Below, in pieces: positions 45,428 through 55,035 of a DNA stretch of 64,000 nt. Each line of letters starts with the position of its first letter. The stretch's first letter is position 1. Origin of the DNA: an uncultured Alphaproteobacteria bacterium. Its GTDB lineage: Bacteria; Pseudomonadota; Alphaproteobacteria; Paracaedibacterales; CAIULA01. The stretch is from NCBI GenBank assembly GCA_903899945.1, contig CAIULA010000016.1, positions 1 through 64,000 of the forward strand, written 5' to 3'. The position numbers and the translations under genes are program-made. The notes under the pieces were generated by a model. That model did no database searches. It was not told where the DNA came from and worked only from the letters and a program-made list of their open reading frames with translations.

Positions 45428-47848
45428 ATGAAGATAGAACCTCTTTCACATGAGCATGTTGGACTTCCTAGTTTCTCAAGTATAGAAAATGGCGGCTCTA
45501 GCAGTGTTTCTTTTAATGCTCCAGCTACATTGACGCAGCGGGGAGTTGAGGTTTACGATAATTATTCTTTAACTCTTTTTGATTTGTCTTCGCATAACAG
45601 AGCGCGGGAAGCTATTCATTTTGGACTTAAAATGAGAGATAAAGGATTCCATGTCTTTGTTGTTGGGGAGGATAGAAGCGGGCGCATGACGGCTACGCTT
45701 GCCTATTTAAAACAATACATTAAAAGCATGCCAGCACCTTTAGATCTAGTTTATCTCAATAATTTTTCTGAGGCTCATCGCCCAAAACCTTATTCCTTGC
45801 CCGCAGGACTTGGAGTCATTTTAAAAGAAAAGACCAAAGATCTTATCAAAAACATAAAAGTTATACTCAATAAGATGACAACAAACCCTCATTACCTGAG
45901 GCAGATCGATTCTTTAAGCGCATCTTTGGATTATCAGATAGAACAGCAAATCACAGAGATTAAACATTATGCCTATGAACGAGGATATGAAGTATCACAA
46001 ACTCCGGATGGATTTAATGTAGAGCCTTTAAAAGATGTTAATTTTGAAAATGATAAAAATGGCGGGTCAAATCTGCAAGATGTCAAAGACAGACTGAATC
46101 GTATTTCTCTTTCTATTCATTTAACGAGTCAAAAGATTAATAAAAAAGCAGAAGAGATAAAACGAAGCACAGCACAAAAGTCAATTCAGGCACTTATACA
46201 AAAATTTCAAGAAGAGTTTGGCATTTACTTGGGAGAATGGATTGATGAACTTAAGGCCGATATTTTAAAACATATTGATGATTTTTTAGATGACGAAATA
46301 GAAGAGGGTGCAAAATTACCCTTCAACCTAGAAGAATGGTATAGCGTAAATCTTTTTGTAGATCATCGTTTTTCTAAACATCCAAAAGTTATACTAGAGG
46401 CTCATCCGACATATGAAAATTTGTTTGGTTCAATTAAGTATCGTGCAAGTGCTGCTGGTGCTGTTGAAACCAATTTTACAATGATTCGCCCCGGTGCTTT
46501 TCATATGGCTAATGGTGGAATTTTGGTGTTGCGTGCAGAAGCATTGGCACAAGATCCTGAGCTTTGGGAATTTATCAAAGGTGCATTAAGAGATCGGGTT
46601 ATTCGTATTGAAGAGAGGGTTAGAGAAGGAGGGTTGCCTTTACTAAATGCACCAGAGCCTCATAGCGTTCCTCTTGATGTGCAAGTGTTTTTAGTTGCAT
46701 CTCCTAGTTGGTATTATACCTTCTTTTTTAATGATCCGGACTTTCGTTCATACTTTAAAATTAAAGCAGATATAGACCCTGATTTACCAGCCACCTCAGA
46801 GAATGTTAACATCTATAGGCAATTAATTCAGCAAAATACAATAAGTTTAACGGGACTTCAGATTACGGAAGAAGCCATTGATTACCTGATGGGATATAGC
46901 TCAAGGTGGGTTGGGCACCGAGAGAAATTAAGCGCAAGGTTCGAGTTGGTTGCAGATATTTTAACAGAGGCAGGAGTCCTCAGTGAAGGCAATTCCTTTA
47001 TTTCAAAAGATGCTCTTATGGAGGTTTTAAATTTACGTCGTTTAAGAAACGCAAGCATTGAAGATAGAACTCATCAAGAAATTGCTGCAATGCAGGTATT
47101 AATTGATACCAAAGGTGTAGCCATTGGGCAAGTAAACGGCTTAGCAGTTCTTGGAACAGGAGATCATAATTATGGCATGCCAAGTCGTATTAGTGCGCGA
47201 ACTTATGCAGGAGAGGAGGGAGTTGTTAATATTGAACGCTTAACAGAGATGGGTGGGCCTATCCAGCAAAAAGCTGCTTTAATACTGGAAGGTTTTTTAA
47301 ATGCTCTCTTTGCCCAGCGTTTTCCCTTATCTTACTCTTGTTCCTTAACTTTTGAACAAAATTACGGAGATATAGAAGGAGACAGTGCGTCTTTAGCAGA
47401 AGTTGCCGCTATTATATCATCGCTTTCAGGGTTTCCTATTCGCCAAGATATTGGCATTACAGGATCTATGAATCAGTTTGGATCAGCGCAATCAGTTGGT
47501 GGCGTTCATTATAAGATTGAGGGCTTTCATAGGGTTTGTTCCGAGCAAGGCCTTAGCGGGACACAAGGTGTTATTATCCCATATTCTAATTGCAAGCATC
47601 TGACATTAAGGGAAAATGTTGTAGAAGATATTCGTCAGCGAAAGTTTTTTATTTGGCCGGTTAATTCCATATTTCAAGCGATTGAAATTTTAACAAATAA
47701 AGAGTGTGGATTAAAACTTCTTGAAAATGGAATGCCTGTTCATACTGAATATCCTCATTATCGATTTACAAGAGGAAGCGTTTTTAGCGCTATCGCGCAA
47801 AGATTAGAGCAATATCATAAAGCTGTAAAATCAGGAGTTCATAGATAG
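45428..47848 (+). CDS. Lon-family AAA protease (LonB/LonH-like, AAA_32 type)
   Basis: An ATP-dependent protease of the YcbZ-related group, probably cytoplasmic. The 806-residue protein opens with the AAA_32-type region (FHVFVVGEDRSGRMTATLAY near 77-96). This stands where the P-loop is expected but lacks the classical GxxGxGK(S/T). A long coiled-coil insertion follows (about 130-300). Then come the AAA core with PGAFHMANGGILVLRAEAL and the C-terminal Lon proteolytic domain. The expected serine lies in EGDSASLAEVAAI and the lysine in GGVHYKIEGF. No substrate-binding LAN domain. A lone gene, divergent from the O-methyltransferase. Confidence 0.88.
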   Translation: MKIEPLSHEHVGLPSFSSIENGGSSSVSFNAPATLTQRGVEVYDNYSLTLFDLSSHNRAREAIHFGLKMRDKGFHVFVVGEDRSGRMTATLAYLKQYIKSMPAPLDLVYLNNFSEAHRPKPYSLPAGLGVILKEKTKDLIKNIKVILNKMTTNPHYLRQIDSLSASLDYQIEQQITEIKHYAYERGYEVSQTPDGFNVEPLKDVNFENDKNGGSNLQDVKDRLNRISLSIHLTSQKINKKAEEIKRSTAQKSIQALIQKFQEEFGIYLGEWIDELKADILKHIDDFLDDEIEEGAKLPFNLEEWYSVNLFVDHRFSKHPKVILEAHPTYENLFGSIKYRASAAGAVETNFTMIRPGAFHMANGGILVLRAEALAQDPELWEFIKGALRDRVIRIEERVREGGLPLLNAPEPHSVPLDVQVFLVASPSWYYTFFFNDPDFRSYFKIKADIDPDLPATSENVNIYRQLIQQNTISLTGLQITEEAIDYLMGYSSRWVGHREKLSARFELVADILTEAGVLSEGNSFISKDALMEVLNLRRLRNASIEDRTHQEIAAMQVLIDTKGVAIGQVNGLAVLGTGDHNYGMPSRISARTYAGEEGVVNIERLTEMGGPIQQKAALILEGFLNALFAQRFPLSYSCSLTFEQNYGDIEGDSASLAEVAAIISSLSGFPIRQDIGITGSMNQFGSAQSVGGVHYKIEGFHRVCSEQGLSGTQGVIIPYSNCKHLTLRENVVEDIRQRKFFIWPVNSIFQAIEILTNKECGLKLLENGMPVHTEYPHYRFTRGSVFSAIAQRLEQYHKAVKSGVHR

Positions 47849-47853
47849 ACAGT

Positions 47854-47872
47854 CTCTGGTAGAGCTTTTTTT
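47854..47872 (+). terminator. Weak candidate terminator after Lon-like protease
   Basis: CTCT (47854-47857), loop GGT, AGAG (47861-47864), then C and seven T. The stem is only 4 bp, so it would be weak. Confidence 0.35.
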
Positions 47873-48147
47873 ATTCAAAGAAGAAAGTCCATACGAAAAT
47901 AAGAATTTTACTAAAATTACTTTCCATAATATTGATTATGGAATTTTTATCTATAAGAACAAAATAGAAAACCCGCCTTTTCTCCTGACACTCTAATCAG
48001 GGTACTTTAGCAGCTCTGCTTGAATATGAAGACTTCTGATCCTTTTCCCTTAAAACATTAGGCCAAAATTTTTTGCCACTCTATTTATAATTGAATTTTA
48101 GTCAAATTTTCTTATATAACCGGGTAGTTGGTTATTTTACATTAAGG

Positions 48148-48160
48148 TCAGCTTTGCTGA
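48148..48160 (+). promoter_or_regulatory. Inverted repeat upstream of LuxR-type gene
   Basis: TCAGC-TTT-GCTGA is a perfect 5-bp inverted repeat ending 15 bp before the ATG of the LuxR-type regulator. It could be an operator for autoregulation or a leader hairpin affecting translation. It is short, so chance is possible. Confidence 0.35.
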
Positions 48161-48175
48161 GCGGCTTAAATATCT

Positions 48176-48994
48176 ATGTCTTGCGAAATTCAAAAAAATA
48201 AAACTGCCCTGCAATATAGCTTGGAAATGATAAAAAATATCTCCACTGTTAGTGATTTTTTTACTACGCCACTTGGGTTGACTACATTTGGCTATAAGCG
48301 TGTTTATCCAAATGGCCAGTATCTATTTCTATCAACCAATCAAGATTGGTTAAAATATCACTATCAAAATGTTAAGGATCACGGAGCGTTTTTTGGGGAA
48401 GCGATGGATACTGCTCATTTAAATCATTCTTACAGGGTTTTATGGCCATCAACGCATCACGATCACTTTCTGGATGCCTTAAACCATTTTGGTATGTGGC
48501 ATGGGATGAACTTTTATAAATGGAGAGGTGATTATTTAGAGCTTTGGACTTTCTCAACATCTTGTGACAGAGGGGGAATATCACAGATCTATCTAAACAC
48601 GTTACCTTACTTTGAGGATTTTATTCATTACTTTAACTTGAAATGTAGTGAAATTATTAGCATTAAGGATGAGAAAAAACTAGCCTATCTCGAACAGTGC
48701 TTATCCACGCCTGCTCGAAAAACTTCATCAAATCCTCTATCAGAAATTATTAACCAAATTAAGATCGACAAGTTTTTAATAAATGCGCCAAATGGTCTCA
48801 TTACGCTCACAAAAAGGGAAAGTGAATGTCTTAAGTTGCTTGGTACTGGTAAAAGCGCAAAAGAAGTCGCAGCTATCTTAGAAATTTCACCTCGCACTGT
48901 TGAATACTATGTGAATCAAATCAAGGAAAAAACAGGCTGTTACAGCAAGTCAAAACTTTTAAAAATCACTCAATCTTCTAATTTAAACGTCTAA
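48176..48994 (+). CDS. LuxR-family transcriptional regulator (solo)
   Basis: A DNA-binding regulator of 272 residues. The C-terminal LuxR-type helix-turn-helix (about 210-265) is clear: LTKRESECLKLLGTGKSAKEVAAILEISP-RTVEYYVNQIKEKTG, with conserved Glu and the TVxxxxxxIxxK recognition helix. The N-terminal ~190 residues look like a ligand-sensing domain with many Trp, Tyr and His (WHGMNFYKWRGDYLELWTF), but I do not see a confident acyl-homoserine-lactone-binding signature. No luxI synthase is nearby, so it would be a solo. It lies 26 bp upstream of an MHS transporter and may respond to the transported compound. Confidence 0.88.
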   Translation: MSCEIQKNKTALQYSLEMIKNISTVSDFFTTPLGLTTFGYKRVYPNGQYLFLSTNQDWLKYHYQNVKDHGAFFGEAMDTAHLNHSYRVLWPSTHHDHFLDALNHFGMWHGMNFYKWRGDYLELWTFSTSCDRGGISQIYLNTLPYFEDFIHYFNLKCSEIISIKDEKKLAYLEQCLSTPARKTSSNPLSEIINQIKIDKFLINAPNGLITLTKRESECLKLLGTGKSAKEVAAILEISPRTVEYYVNQIKEKTGCYSKSKLLKITQSSNLNV

Positions 48995-49020
48995 ATAGTT
49001 GACTTATATCCGGGAAAAAC

Positions 49021-50280
49021 ATGAAAACTACAAAATCCTTTTTAGCTTGCACTATAGGAAATGTTATTGAATGGTACGAGTTTATTGTTTTTGGTTATTT
49101 TGCTCATGTAATAGGCGCTGTATTTTTCCCAGCCTCTTCTCCCCTACTCTCTTTATTCAAGGCTTTTGGAGTATTTGCCATAGGTATTATGGTAAGGCCA
49201 TTGGGTGGAATCCTTTTTGGTCATATAGGCGATAAATTCGGCAGAAAAAATGCTTTATTTTACTCTATGCTCTTAATGTCTGTGCCAACATTTTTGATTG
49301 GACTTTTACCTACCTATGAAAGCATAGGAATATTAGCCTCAATCCTTTTGATTCTTATCCGCTTACTCCAAGGACTTGCGATGGGCGGAGAATATGCTGG
49401 AACAATGACTTATTTGGTGGAAGGAGCCGGACTTAAAAATAAAGGATTTTATGGCAGCGTTGCGGCTTTAAGTCTTGTTATGGGTATGGCGCTCGGATCT
49501 CTTTTATCAGCCCTTTTGCATAATACACTAAGTCAAGAGCAGATGTTTGAGTGGGGGTGGAGAGTTCCTTTTTTCATTAGTTCCATCGGCATAATATGGG
49601 CTATTTATTTACGTATTAACCTAGAAGAGTCACCCCGTTTTCTTGAATTCCAAAAAAATTGTCCGACGTTAAAACTCCCCATTAAAGAAGTTTTATCTCA
49701 AGACCTAAAACCGATTATCGTTACGATTATTGCACAGTGTTATCTTGCTGTTGGTATGTATACCCTTACAGTTTTTTACTCTGGTTATGCTCAGAAAAAT
49801 TTCAAAGAGTTATCTCCCCTTTTTTCGGCTTTATTAAATACCCCTGGTGTTTTGTTAATAGGAATAGCCGCCCTTATCTCTGGTAAGTTATCAGACAAGT
49901 GGGGAAGAAAGAAAATTCTAATCTATGTATCTATTTGTGCAATTTTTTTGTGTATTTTTTCTGCCCATCTTCTTAAAACTAAAGAGGTAGGTTTATTTTT
50001 AATAGTTCATCTTTCTTTATCCTTTTTAACCGGAAGTTTTTTAGGCCCAATTCCGTCATTCCTTGCCGATTGTTTCTCGGTAAAAAGCCGGTATACCGCT
50101 ATTGCTTTAAGCAATAATTTAAGTATGGGACTATTTGGCGGAACAGCTCCAATGGTTATAACCTATCTCATAAGTATTTTTTATTCGGATGTTGTTCCCG
50201 TTTATTATCTTATGGTAAGTGCAGTCATTAGTTTGATAGGGCTTGTCTTTATTGATACTCAAGGAGAAAAAGATGTCTGA
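49021..50280 (+). CDS. Major facilitator transporter, metabolite:H+ symporter (ProP-like) family
   Basis: An inner-membrane proton-coupled importer of 419 residues with 12 predicted helices. It starts IGNVIEWYEFIVFGYFAHVIG, the hallmark of the MHS family (ProP, citrate, shikimate and alpha-ketoglutarate carriers). MVRPLGGILFGHIGDKFGRKNALF follows, with the MFS loop 2-3 motif, then RLLQGLAMGGEYAG, and GKLSDKWGRKKIL in the second half. Substrate not predictable; an osmolyte or organic acid is likely. Its end overlaps the cupin gene by 8 bp and it follows a LuxR regulator, forming a three-gene cassette. Confidence 0.93.
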   Translation: MKTTKSFLACTIGNVIEWYEFIVFGYFAHVIGAVFFPASSPLLSLFKAFGVFAIGIMVRPLGGILFGHIGDKFGRKNALFYSMLLMSVPTFLIGLLPTYESIGILASILLILIRLLQGLAMGGEYAGTMTYLVEGAGLKNKGFYGSVAALSLVMGMALGSLLSALLHNTLSQEQMFEWGWRVPFFISSIGIIWAIYLRINLEESPRFLEFQKNCPTLKLPIKEVLSQDLKPIIVTIIAQCYLAVGMYTLTVFYSGYAQKNFKELSPLFSALLNTPGVLLIGIAALISGKLSDKWGRKKILIYVSICAIFLCIFSAHLLKTKEVGLFLIVHLSLSFLTGSFLGPIPSFLADCFSVKSRYTAIALSNNLSMGLFGGTAPMVITYLISIFYSDVVPVYYLMVSAVISLIGLVFIDTQGEKDV

Positions 50281-50623
50281 TCAATCTGCCATATCTCGTC
50301 ATTCTGCCGTTATCTCACAAGAACTCTTTAATAAAAACCCTTATTTTTCCTCTTATCCAGTTTTTAATGATTTTTTAAAAAATCATAAAGGTATCCTAAA
50401 CTTACAGTGGGTTTTTTTAAAACCCGGAGAAGAGGTTTCCCTTCATCATCATGATGTTGATACACTCATGATAGCTTGCAAAGGAAAATGTATCTTAACC
50501 GGTGAGATTGAATCTCTCTTTAAAGAAGGAGATGCAATTCTAGTTCCCAAATTATTCACTCATGGCTTATTGGCATACAATAATGAATCATTCAGCGGAT
50601 TCTCATTGCGCTTTGAAAGCTAG
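50273..50623 (+). CDS. Small cupin-domain protein
   Basis: A single-domain cupin of 116 residues. Motif 1 is LKPGEEVSLHHHDVDTLMIACKG with three consecutive His as metal ligands. Motif 2 follows, with AILVPKLFTHGLLAYN supplying the last His. The start ATG 50273 is chosen because AAGGAG lies just upstream; it overlaps the transporter stop. Such cupins bind metals and small acids or act as isomerases, dioxygenases or sensors. Here it probably processes or senses the compound carried by the neighbouring symporter. Its stop codon overlaps, on the opposite strand, the stop of the large fusion gene. Confidence 0.86.
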   Translation: MSDQSAISRHSAVISQELFNKNPYFSSYPVFNDFLKNHKGILNLQWVFLKPGEEVSLHHHDVDTLMIACKGKCILTGEIESLFKEGDAILVPKLFTHGLLAYNNESFSGFSLRFES

Positions 50624-53600
50624 TTCAACTCCTTTTTTAGAAAATAAGAATCAAGACGATCTTGAACAAGAGCTGATGCGGGTCCATTATTCATTACCGA
50701 AACAGTTTCAAGAGCAGGATGGCCCGTAACCGCCAACAAAAATGGATTAGCTTCGATATCAACAGGTAGGGAAAAAGTTTCAAAAGGATTTAAATTTATT
50801 CCTTCAAAAAGTTTATTGTTATGCAGTAATAAAATCTTCAACCTTACTAAAGATTCTCTGACAAGATTACCTAAATCACTGCTCATTTCATCAGGTGATT
50901 CTTTTCCAATTCCATTTCTACTTAAATCAAGAAATTCAAGAGCTACACATTTTTGCATACCGATCATTAATCTTTTTAAAACAGATTTTTTAGGATTTGA
51001 ATCGACGACAGTAAGCCGTTTCAGAGAACTAAAAGAATCAGAAGCATTTCCAAAAAGAGTTTGCACGCCGTTTAAGGTCAAAGTAACTCCTTTTAAATGA
51101 ATTTCTTGTAATTTTGGTAAAAGGGCTGCAAGAGGGCTATACCTTGATTTAAACGTTAAGTTCCAATCTTTTAAAGTTAAATTTTTTAAATGATCACTTC
51201 CTAATAATCCGGCTAATATATCTGCCCCAAAACTGTCTTCTTCATCATCATTTATTTCTTCATCTAAAGGACCCAATTTGACATTTCTAAGCCCGTTACT
51301 TCTTCCCAAAAGAACTATGGTCATCTCTTCATTCAATGTATGAGATTCGAGGTCAAGACTTTCGATTCCCTCCTCTTCACCAATCAGTCGAAGCTGCTCT
51401 ATAGGATTCGCCCCAACAGCAGCGGCTTCACGAGTTTTTTCAAATATTGCAAAGTCAAATCCACGCACAAAAGCATAACGCCGCATAGCAGCATGGAATT
51501 GAGCATCAGTCATAAGACTATCATCAGATGTAACTATTTTAAAAGAATCCGGAAGAACAACACTCTCAACAGTACCATCTTTGAACATATCTGGGTGAAT
51601 TAGGCTATCTAGAAATCTCATTTCCTCGGCATTAAAACGATTTTCCAATCCACCCGGTCTGTCAACAGCAAAACGAGCTAAAGCTTGAAGAGCCTGGAGG
51701 GGACCGAAAGTCGCTTTTGTTGAGCAGATCTCTAAACAGCCTTCAGCTCCTTCTACCCATTTAGCATTACTGTGGTTGCGTTTATGAATCTCATCTAAAT
51801 TGTCTGAGACAGTGGTTTGTATAAAAAGTCCTTTGGGTTTTGCATTTTCAAGAAAGGGATATTTTGTTTGAGCGTCTGCAAGAATGCTTGCGGCAATACC
51901 CATTTTATCAGATTCTAACTGAGCTAATCTTTCCCTTGCTGCTCTGGGCAACATATTGACAGCACTCTCGTCTAAATTATATTCCCCATGATAAGAAAGG
52001 CCGTCTTTAGGAATAAAAATACTGGCAATCCAATCATTGAAACAAGAGACCATGCCTCCTTCTTCTCCTAAAAGACCAAAAAAGCTTCGATCTTCTGGCA
52101 GAGTGCATTCGCTTATATCAGCTAAAGCGAGACATCTTAGGAAAACTCTTTTCGAGGCCGTGGCAACTGGAAAACCGGGTAATGTTAATGCTGTGCTAGG
52201 CAGAGAATCTTTTAGAAGCGCCCGTAACCTTGAATTATTATGCCAAGCCGCATTCACAAGATATTGGCTATAGATAGGCCTCTGGCCTCTCCCTTCTATT
52301 TGAAAACCACCCTTTCGCAAGGCTTTAATATCAATGACTTCATAACCTGTCATAACATTAACATTATACCTGCGAAGTAAGTGTTCTAATATAGCGCCTA
52401 TAGCTATTGGATTAAAACCCCGCTCACCGGTGCTAACTCCTGCCACAAAATGCGGACTTAAACCTAAATCTTCGAGATAATCTTTTCCTAACTCTTCAAA
52501 AAGTGGTGAAGGACCAAATAACTGCTCTTCCCCATTCAGGCCTAACCTCTCAAACTCCTCTAGATATCTTCTGTAATGCGCGTCTAAAAAAGCGTGATGT
52601 ATTAATAACTCTTCTTTGCTTAAGGCAGCATCTCCACTTTCGATCTCCTGACTTCTTCTAGCAAGCAAAAATTCATTTTTCTTTTTCTCTGTCAGCATTC
52701 TTTCTGTCCCATACGACTGCTTCCAGATGGCTGAAGAATACAAGCATTGCTTTCCAGTCAAGTGATCCTCTTCTTTTGGGTACTCCCCTCCTTTGTGTTG
52801 TCTAGAAACTAGCCCTGATGCTCCTGTTCCAAGGTAAGAACTTTGATCAACTATCGTAATTTTTCCAATCGGAACCTTTCCATCTTCGCGAGCTTTAGCA
52901 AATAAAATAGCTGCCATAGCTCCTGATATGCCTCCTCCGACAAACACAAAATTGGGGCTATCTCCGCTATGAGTACGTGAATAATGTAAAGAAAATTCCT
53001 CTGATTCTGTTAAGGGAGAAACGTGCGGATACCTGAGGTTTAAAAACTTTTGAGCCGCTTCTTCACCTTTTGAAGCCGCATATTTTAGCCAATAAATCTC
53101 ATGCTCTATCGAACGGCTTAGCCCAAACATTCCATTGCGGAACCAAAAGGCCAGAGAAAGAGCTGACTCCTTCAGATTTGTAAAAGACAGTTCTCTGACT
53201 TTCTTTTTTAATAAATCTCTTTTGCCTTCTTCTAAATCCTTTTGCCTGTCTAATAAATCAAAAATTATTCGAGATGTCTTTATTGCGTTTGCTCTTCTAA
53301 TAACTTCATGCTGCTGATACACCTCTCTTTCCGTATAATCTTCCAATGGGTGCATAATTCTTCGCATAGAAAGATAATAATTAATTACAGTTACATAGAA
53401 ATAGGTAGAACTTGGCAATAAATTCCCTGCTCTGACAAAATACTGCTGAGCATTTGCTAGACTTATAGATCTTTGCCCTCCCGATAAATTGTGAAAAGCC
53501 AATGAGTAATAAGCTTGTTGTCTCTCTAAGAAACTTGAGGCCCTCTCAATGGCAACTAGATGAGCATTCTCTACCTCAGAAAATCTTCCTCGAATATTTG

Positions 53601-55035
53601 TTTTTGGTATTTGCCAAACGATTTTTTTTCGACGAAGAGAGTCTTTTTCAAAATCATTAAGCGCTCTCAAAAGCCAATATGACGCCTCTTCAAGATACCT
53701 TGGATTATCCTGATTTTCTGCCTCTGTAACTAGCAGCTGAGCTAATAAAATTTGAGGAATTGTGCCGTATTTTTCTAAAAAAACAGGAGACTCTAACAGA
53801 GATCTACTGAGAGCAACAGCCTTGCTATTTGACTCTTTTCTTTGTAAGTCTGCAGCACTTATGCAACATAACAAATAACTGTCTTCCAAATTTTGATGTT
53901 CAGTAGCCGAGATATTTAACCAGCGACAGGCGTCTTCACGAGAATGAGTAAAGCCATATCTACCCAGCCCATAACCAACAGCAAGTAAATGGGCAATTTT
54001 TTTTCTTTTCAAAGGATTATGTCTATATATGGATTCTAATAGGAGAGGCAAAAGTAAGTGCTCTCTTTTTAGCAATTTTTCGGCAACATTGAATGCTGTG
54101 TGTCCAAGACCTTCCTTCTGTTCCATATGAACATACAAATAAGGGTCCAGTTCAATTAAATGTGAAATGCAATCAATTGACTCACCTTTATGACGTCTTT
54201 TTTCGTACCATCTTCCAAGAGCAAAGTACGCTTTAAAACTACCTCGTTTTGCAGCATGCCTATACAAATCTTTTATGAAATTTTGATCTAAATACGATTC
54301 AAAATTCATTTTAGCGCAAAGACGAGCTAGTTTATAAATTCCTGCAGGATTACCATGTTCTGCAGATTTTAAATAAGCCAGAATGGCCTTATTTGTATCT
54401 GTATTTTTATAAAGGTTCCCAATAATGTTGTATCCTTCTGGACAACCTCGATTTGCAGCAGCATTTGCGAATTGTTCAGTTAATTTATGATCGCCTCGTA
54501 TTTGATGATAAAGAGCCAATGCTAAGTTTAAAAATTGGTCTTCAATGACCTCAAATTTGAATAAAGCCGTTATTTTTCCCTTCAGAAAATGCATAAAATT
54601 TGACAAGCATAATCCGAACTCGGAAGATGTGAAGTTTTCTATACCTTTCTCTTTTTCTAAATTTGCATAATATTTCATCATCAGAACGCAAGCGTAAACA
54701 GATTCTCTTGCTCTCAATTCTAAAATTGATAAGGCTTTCATATTGCCGTATTTACAGTTTTTATATAGATTCTCCATTTCTGCAATTGCGCAAGAAATAG
54801 CTTGAGGTCCAGCTACGTCCATTTCAACAGATTTCTTTACAACAATTCTAGGTGAGTTTGCTGAGTCAATTTCAGAACATTCGTCTATGCCTGTATCAAG
54901 CATAGATTTTATACGCAAAAAGAGTGACTCAAGAGGAAGTGTAGGTAAGCTTTCCAAGTCTATTATAGTAGAAGAATAAGAAATTGACGTACCAAACAGA
55001 AAACAGAGAAAAATCAGAAATTGCCTTTTAGCCAC
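50620..55035 (-). CDS. Giant exported Sel1/TPR - FAD oxidoreductase - LRR fusion protein
   Basis: No described family recognised for the whole 1471-residue protein. An N-terminal hydrophobic segment (about 5-22, FLIFLCFLFGTSISYSS) looks like a signal peptide. Residues ~160-680 are helical Sel1-like/TPR repeats (for example AANRGCPEGYNIIGNLYK and AAKRGSFKAYFALGRWYE). Near 695-720 an FAD/NAD Rossmann motif FVFVGGGISGAMAAILFAK is followed by KITIVDQ; near 930, SQYLVNAAWHNN resembles the second dinucleotide-region motif of DAO-type oxidoreductases. From about 1240 to 1400 leucine-rich repeats appear (LKNLTLKDWNL, LQEIHLKGVTL, LEFLDLSRNGI, LKILLLHNNKL). Its start overlaps the upstream secreted-protein gene by 8 bp. 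A periplasmic or host-delivered redox effector is inference. Confidence 0.8.
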   Translation of the reverse strand: MAKRQFLIFLCFLFGTSISYSSTIIDLESLPTLPLESLFLRIKSMLDTGIDECSEIDSANSPRIVVKKSVEMDVAGPQAISCAIAEMENLYKNCKYGNMKALSILELRARESVYACVLMMKYYANLEKEKGIENFTSSEFGLCLSNFMHFLKGKITALFKFEVIEDQFLNLALALYHQIRGDHKLTEQFANAAANRGCPEGYNIIGNLYKNTDTNKAILAYLKSAEHGNPAGIYKLARLCAKMNFESYLDQNFIKDLYRHAAKRGSFKAYFALGRWYEKRRHKGESIDCISHLIELDPYLYVHMEQKEGLGHTAFNVAEKLLKREHLLLPLLLESIYRHNPLKRKKIAHLLAVGYGLGRYGFTHSREDACRWLNISATEHQNLEDSYLLCCISAADLQRKESNSKAVALSRSLLESPVFLEKYGTIPQILLAQLLVTEAENQDNPRYLEEASYWLLRALNDFEKDSLRRKKIVWQIPKTNIRGRFSEVENAHLVAIERASSFLERQQAYYSLAFHNLSGGQRSISLANAQQYFVRAGNLLPSSTYFYVTVINYYLSMRRIMHPLEDYTEREVYQQHEVIRRANAIKTSRIIFDLLDRQKDLEEGKRDLLKKKVRELSFTNLKESALSLAFWFRNGMFGLSRSIEHEIYWLKYAASKGEEAAQKFLNLRYPHVSPLTESEEFSLHYSRTHSGDSPNFVFVGGGISGAMAAILFAKAREDGKVPIGKITIVDQSSYLGTGASGLVSRQHKGGEYPKEEDHLTGKQCLYSSAIWKQSYGTERMLTEKKKNEFLLARRSQEIESGDAALSKEELLIHHAFLDAHYRRYLEEFERLGLNGEEQLFGPSPLFEELGKDYLEDLGLSPHFVAGVSTGERGFNPIAIGAILEHLLRRYNVNVMTGYEVIDIKALRKGGFQIEGRGQRPIYSQYLVNAAWHNNSRLRALLKDSLPSTALTLPGFPVATASKRVFLRCLALADISECTLPEDRSFFGLLGEEGGMVSCFNDWIASIFIPKDGLSYHGEYNLDESAVNMLPRAARERLAQLESDKMGIAASILADAQTKYPFLENAKPKGLFIQTTVSDNLDEIHKRNHSNAKWVEGAEGCLEICSTKATFGPLQALQALARFAVDRPGGLENRFNAEEMRFLDSLIHPDMFKDGTVESVVLPDSFKIVTSDDSLMTDAQFHAAMRRYAFVRGFDFAIFEKTREAAAVGANPIEQLRLIGEEEGIESLDLESHTLNEEMTIVLLGRSNGLRNVKLGPLDEEINDDEEDSFGADILAGLLGSDHLKNLTLKDWNLTFKSRYSPLAALLPKLQEIHLKGVTLTLNGVQTLFGNASDSFSSLKRLTVVDSNPKKSVLKRLMIGMQKCVALEFLDLSRNGIGKESPDEMSSDLGNLVRESLVRLKILLLHNNKLFEGINLNPFETFSLPVDIEANPFLLAVTGHPALETVSVMNNGPASALVQDRLDSYFLKKELN

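Larger units (their letters stand above)
47849..48175. other. 327-bp intergenic region between Lon-like protease and LuxR regulator
   Basis: No gene seen. It starts with a small hairpin and T run (possible terminator) and ends with a short inverted repeat just upstream of the luxR-type gene. The middle is AT-rich and probably carries the promoter of the regulator-transporter-cupin cassette. Confidence 0.6.
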
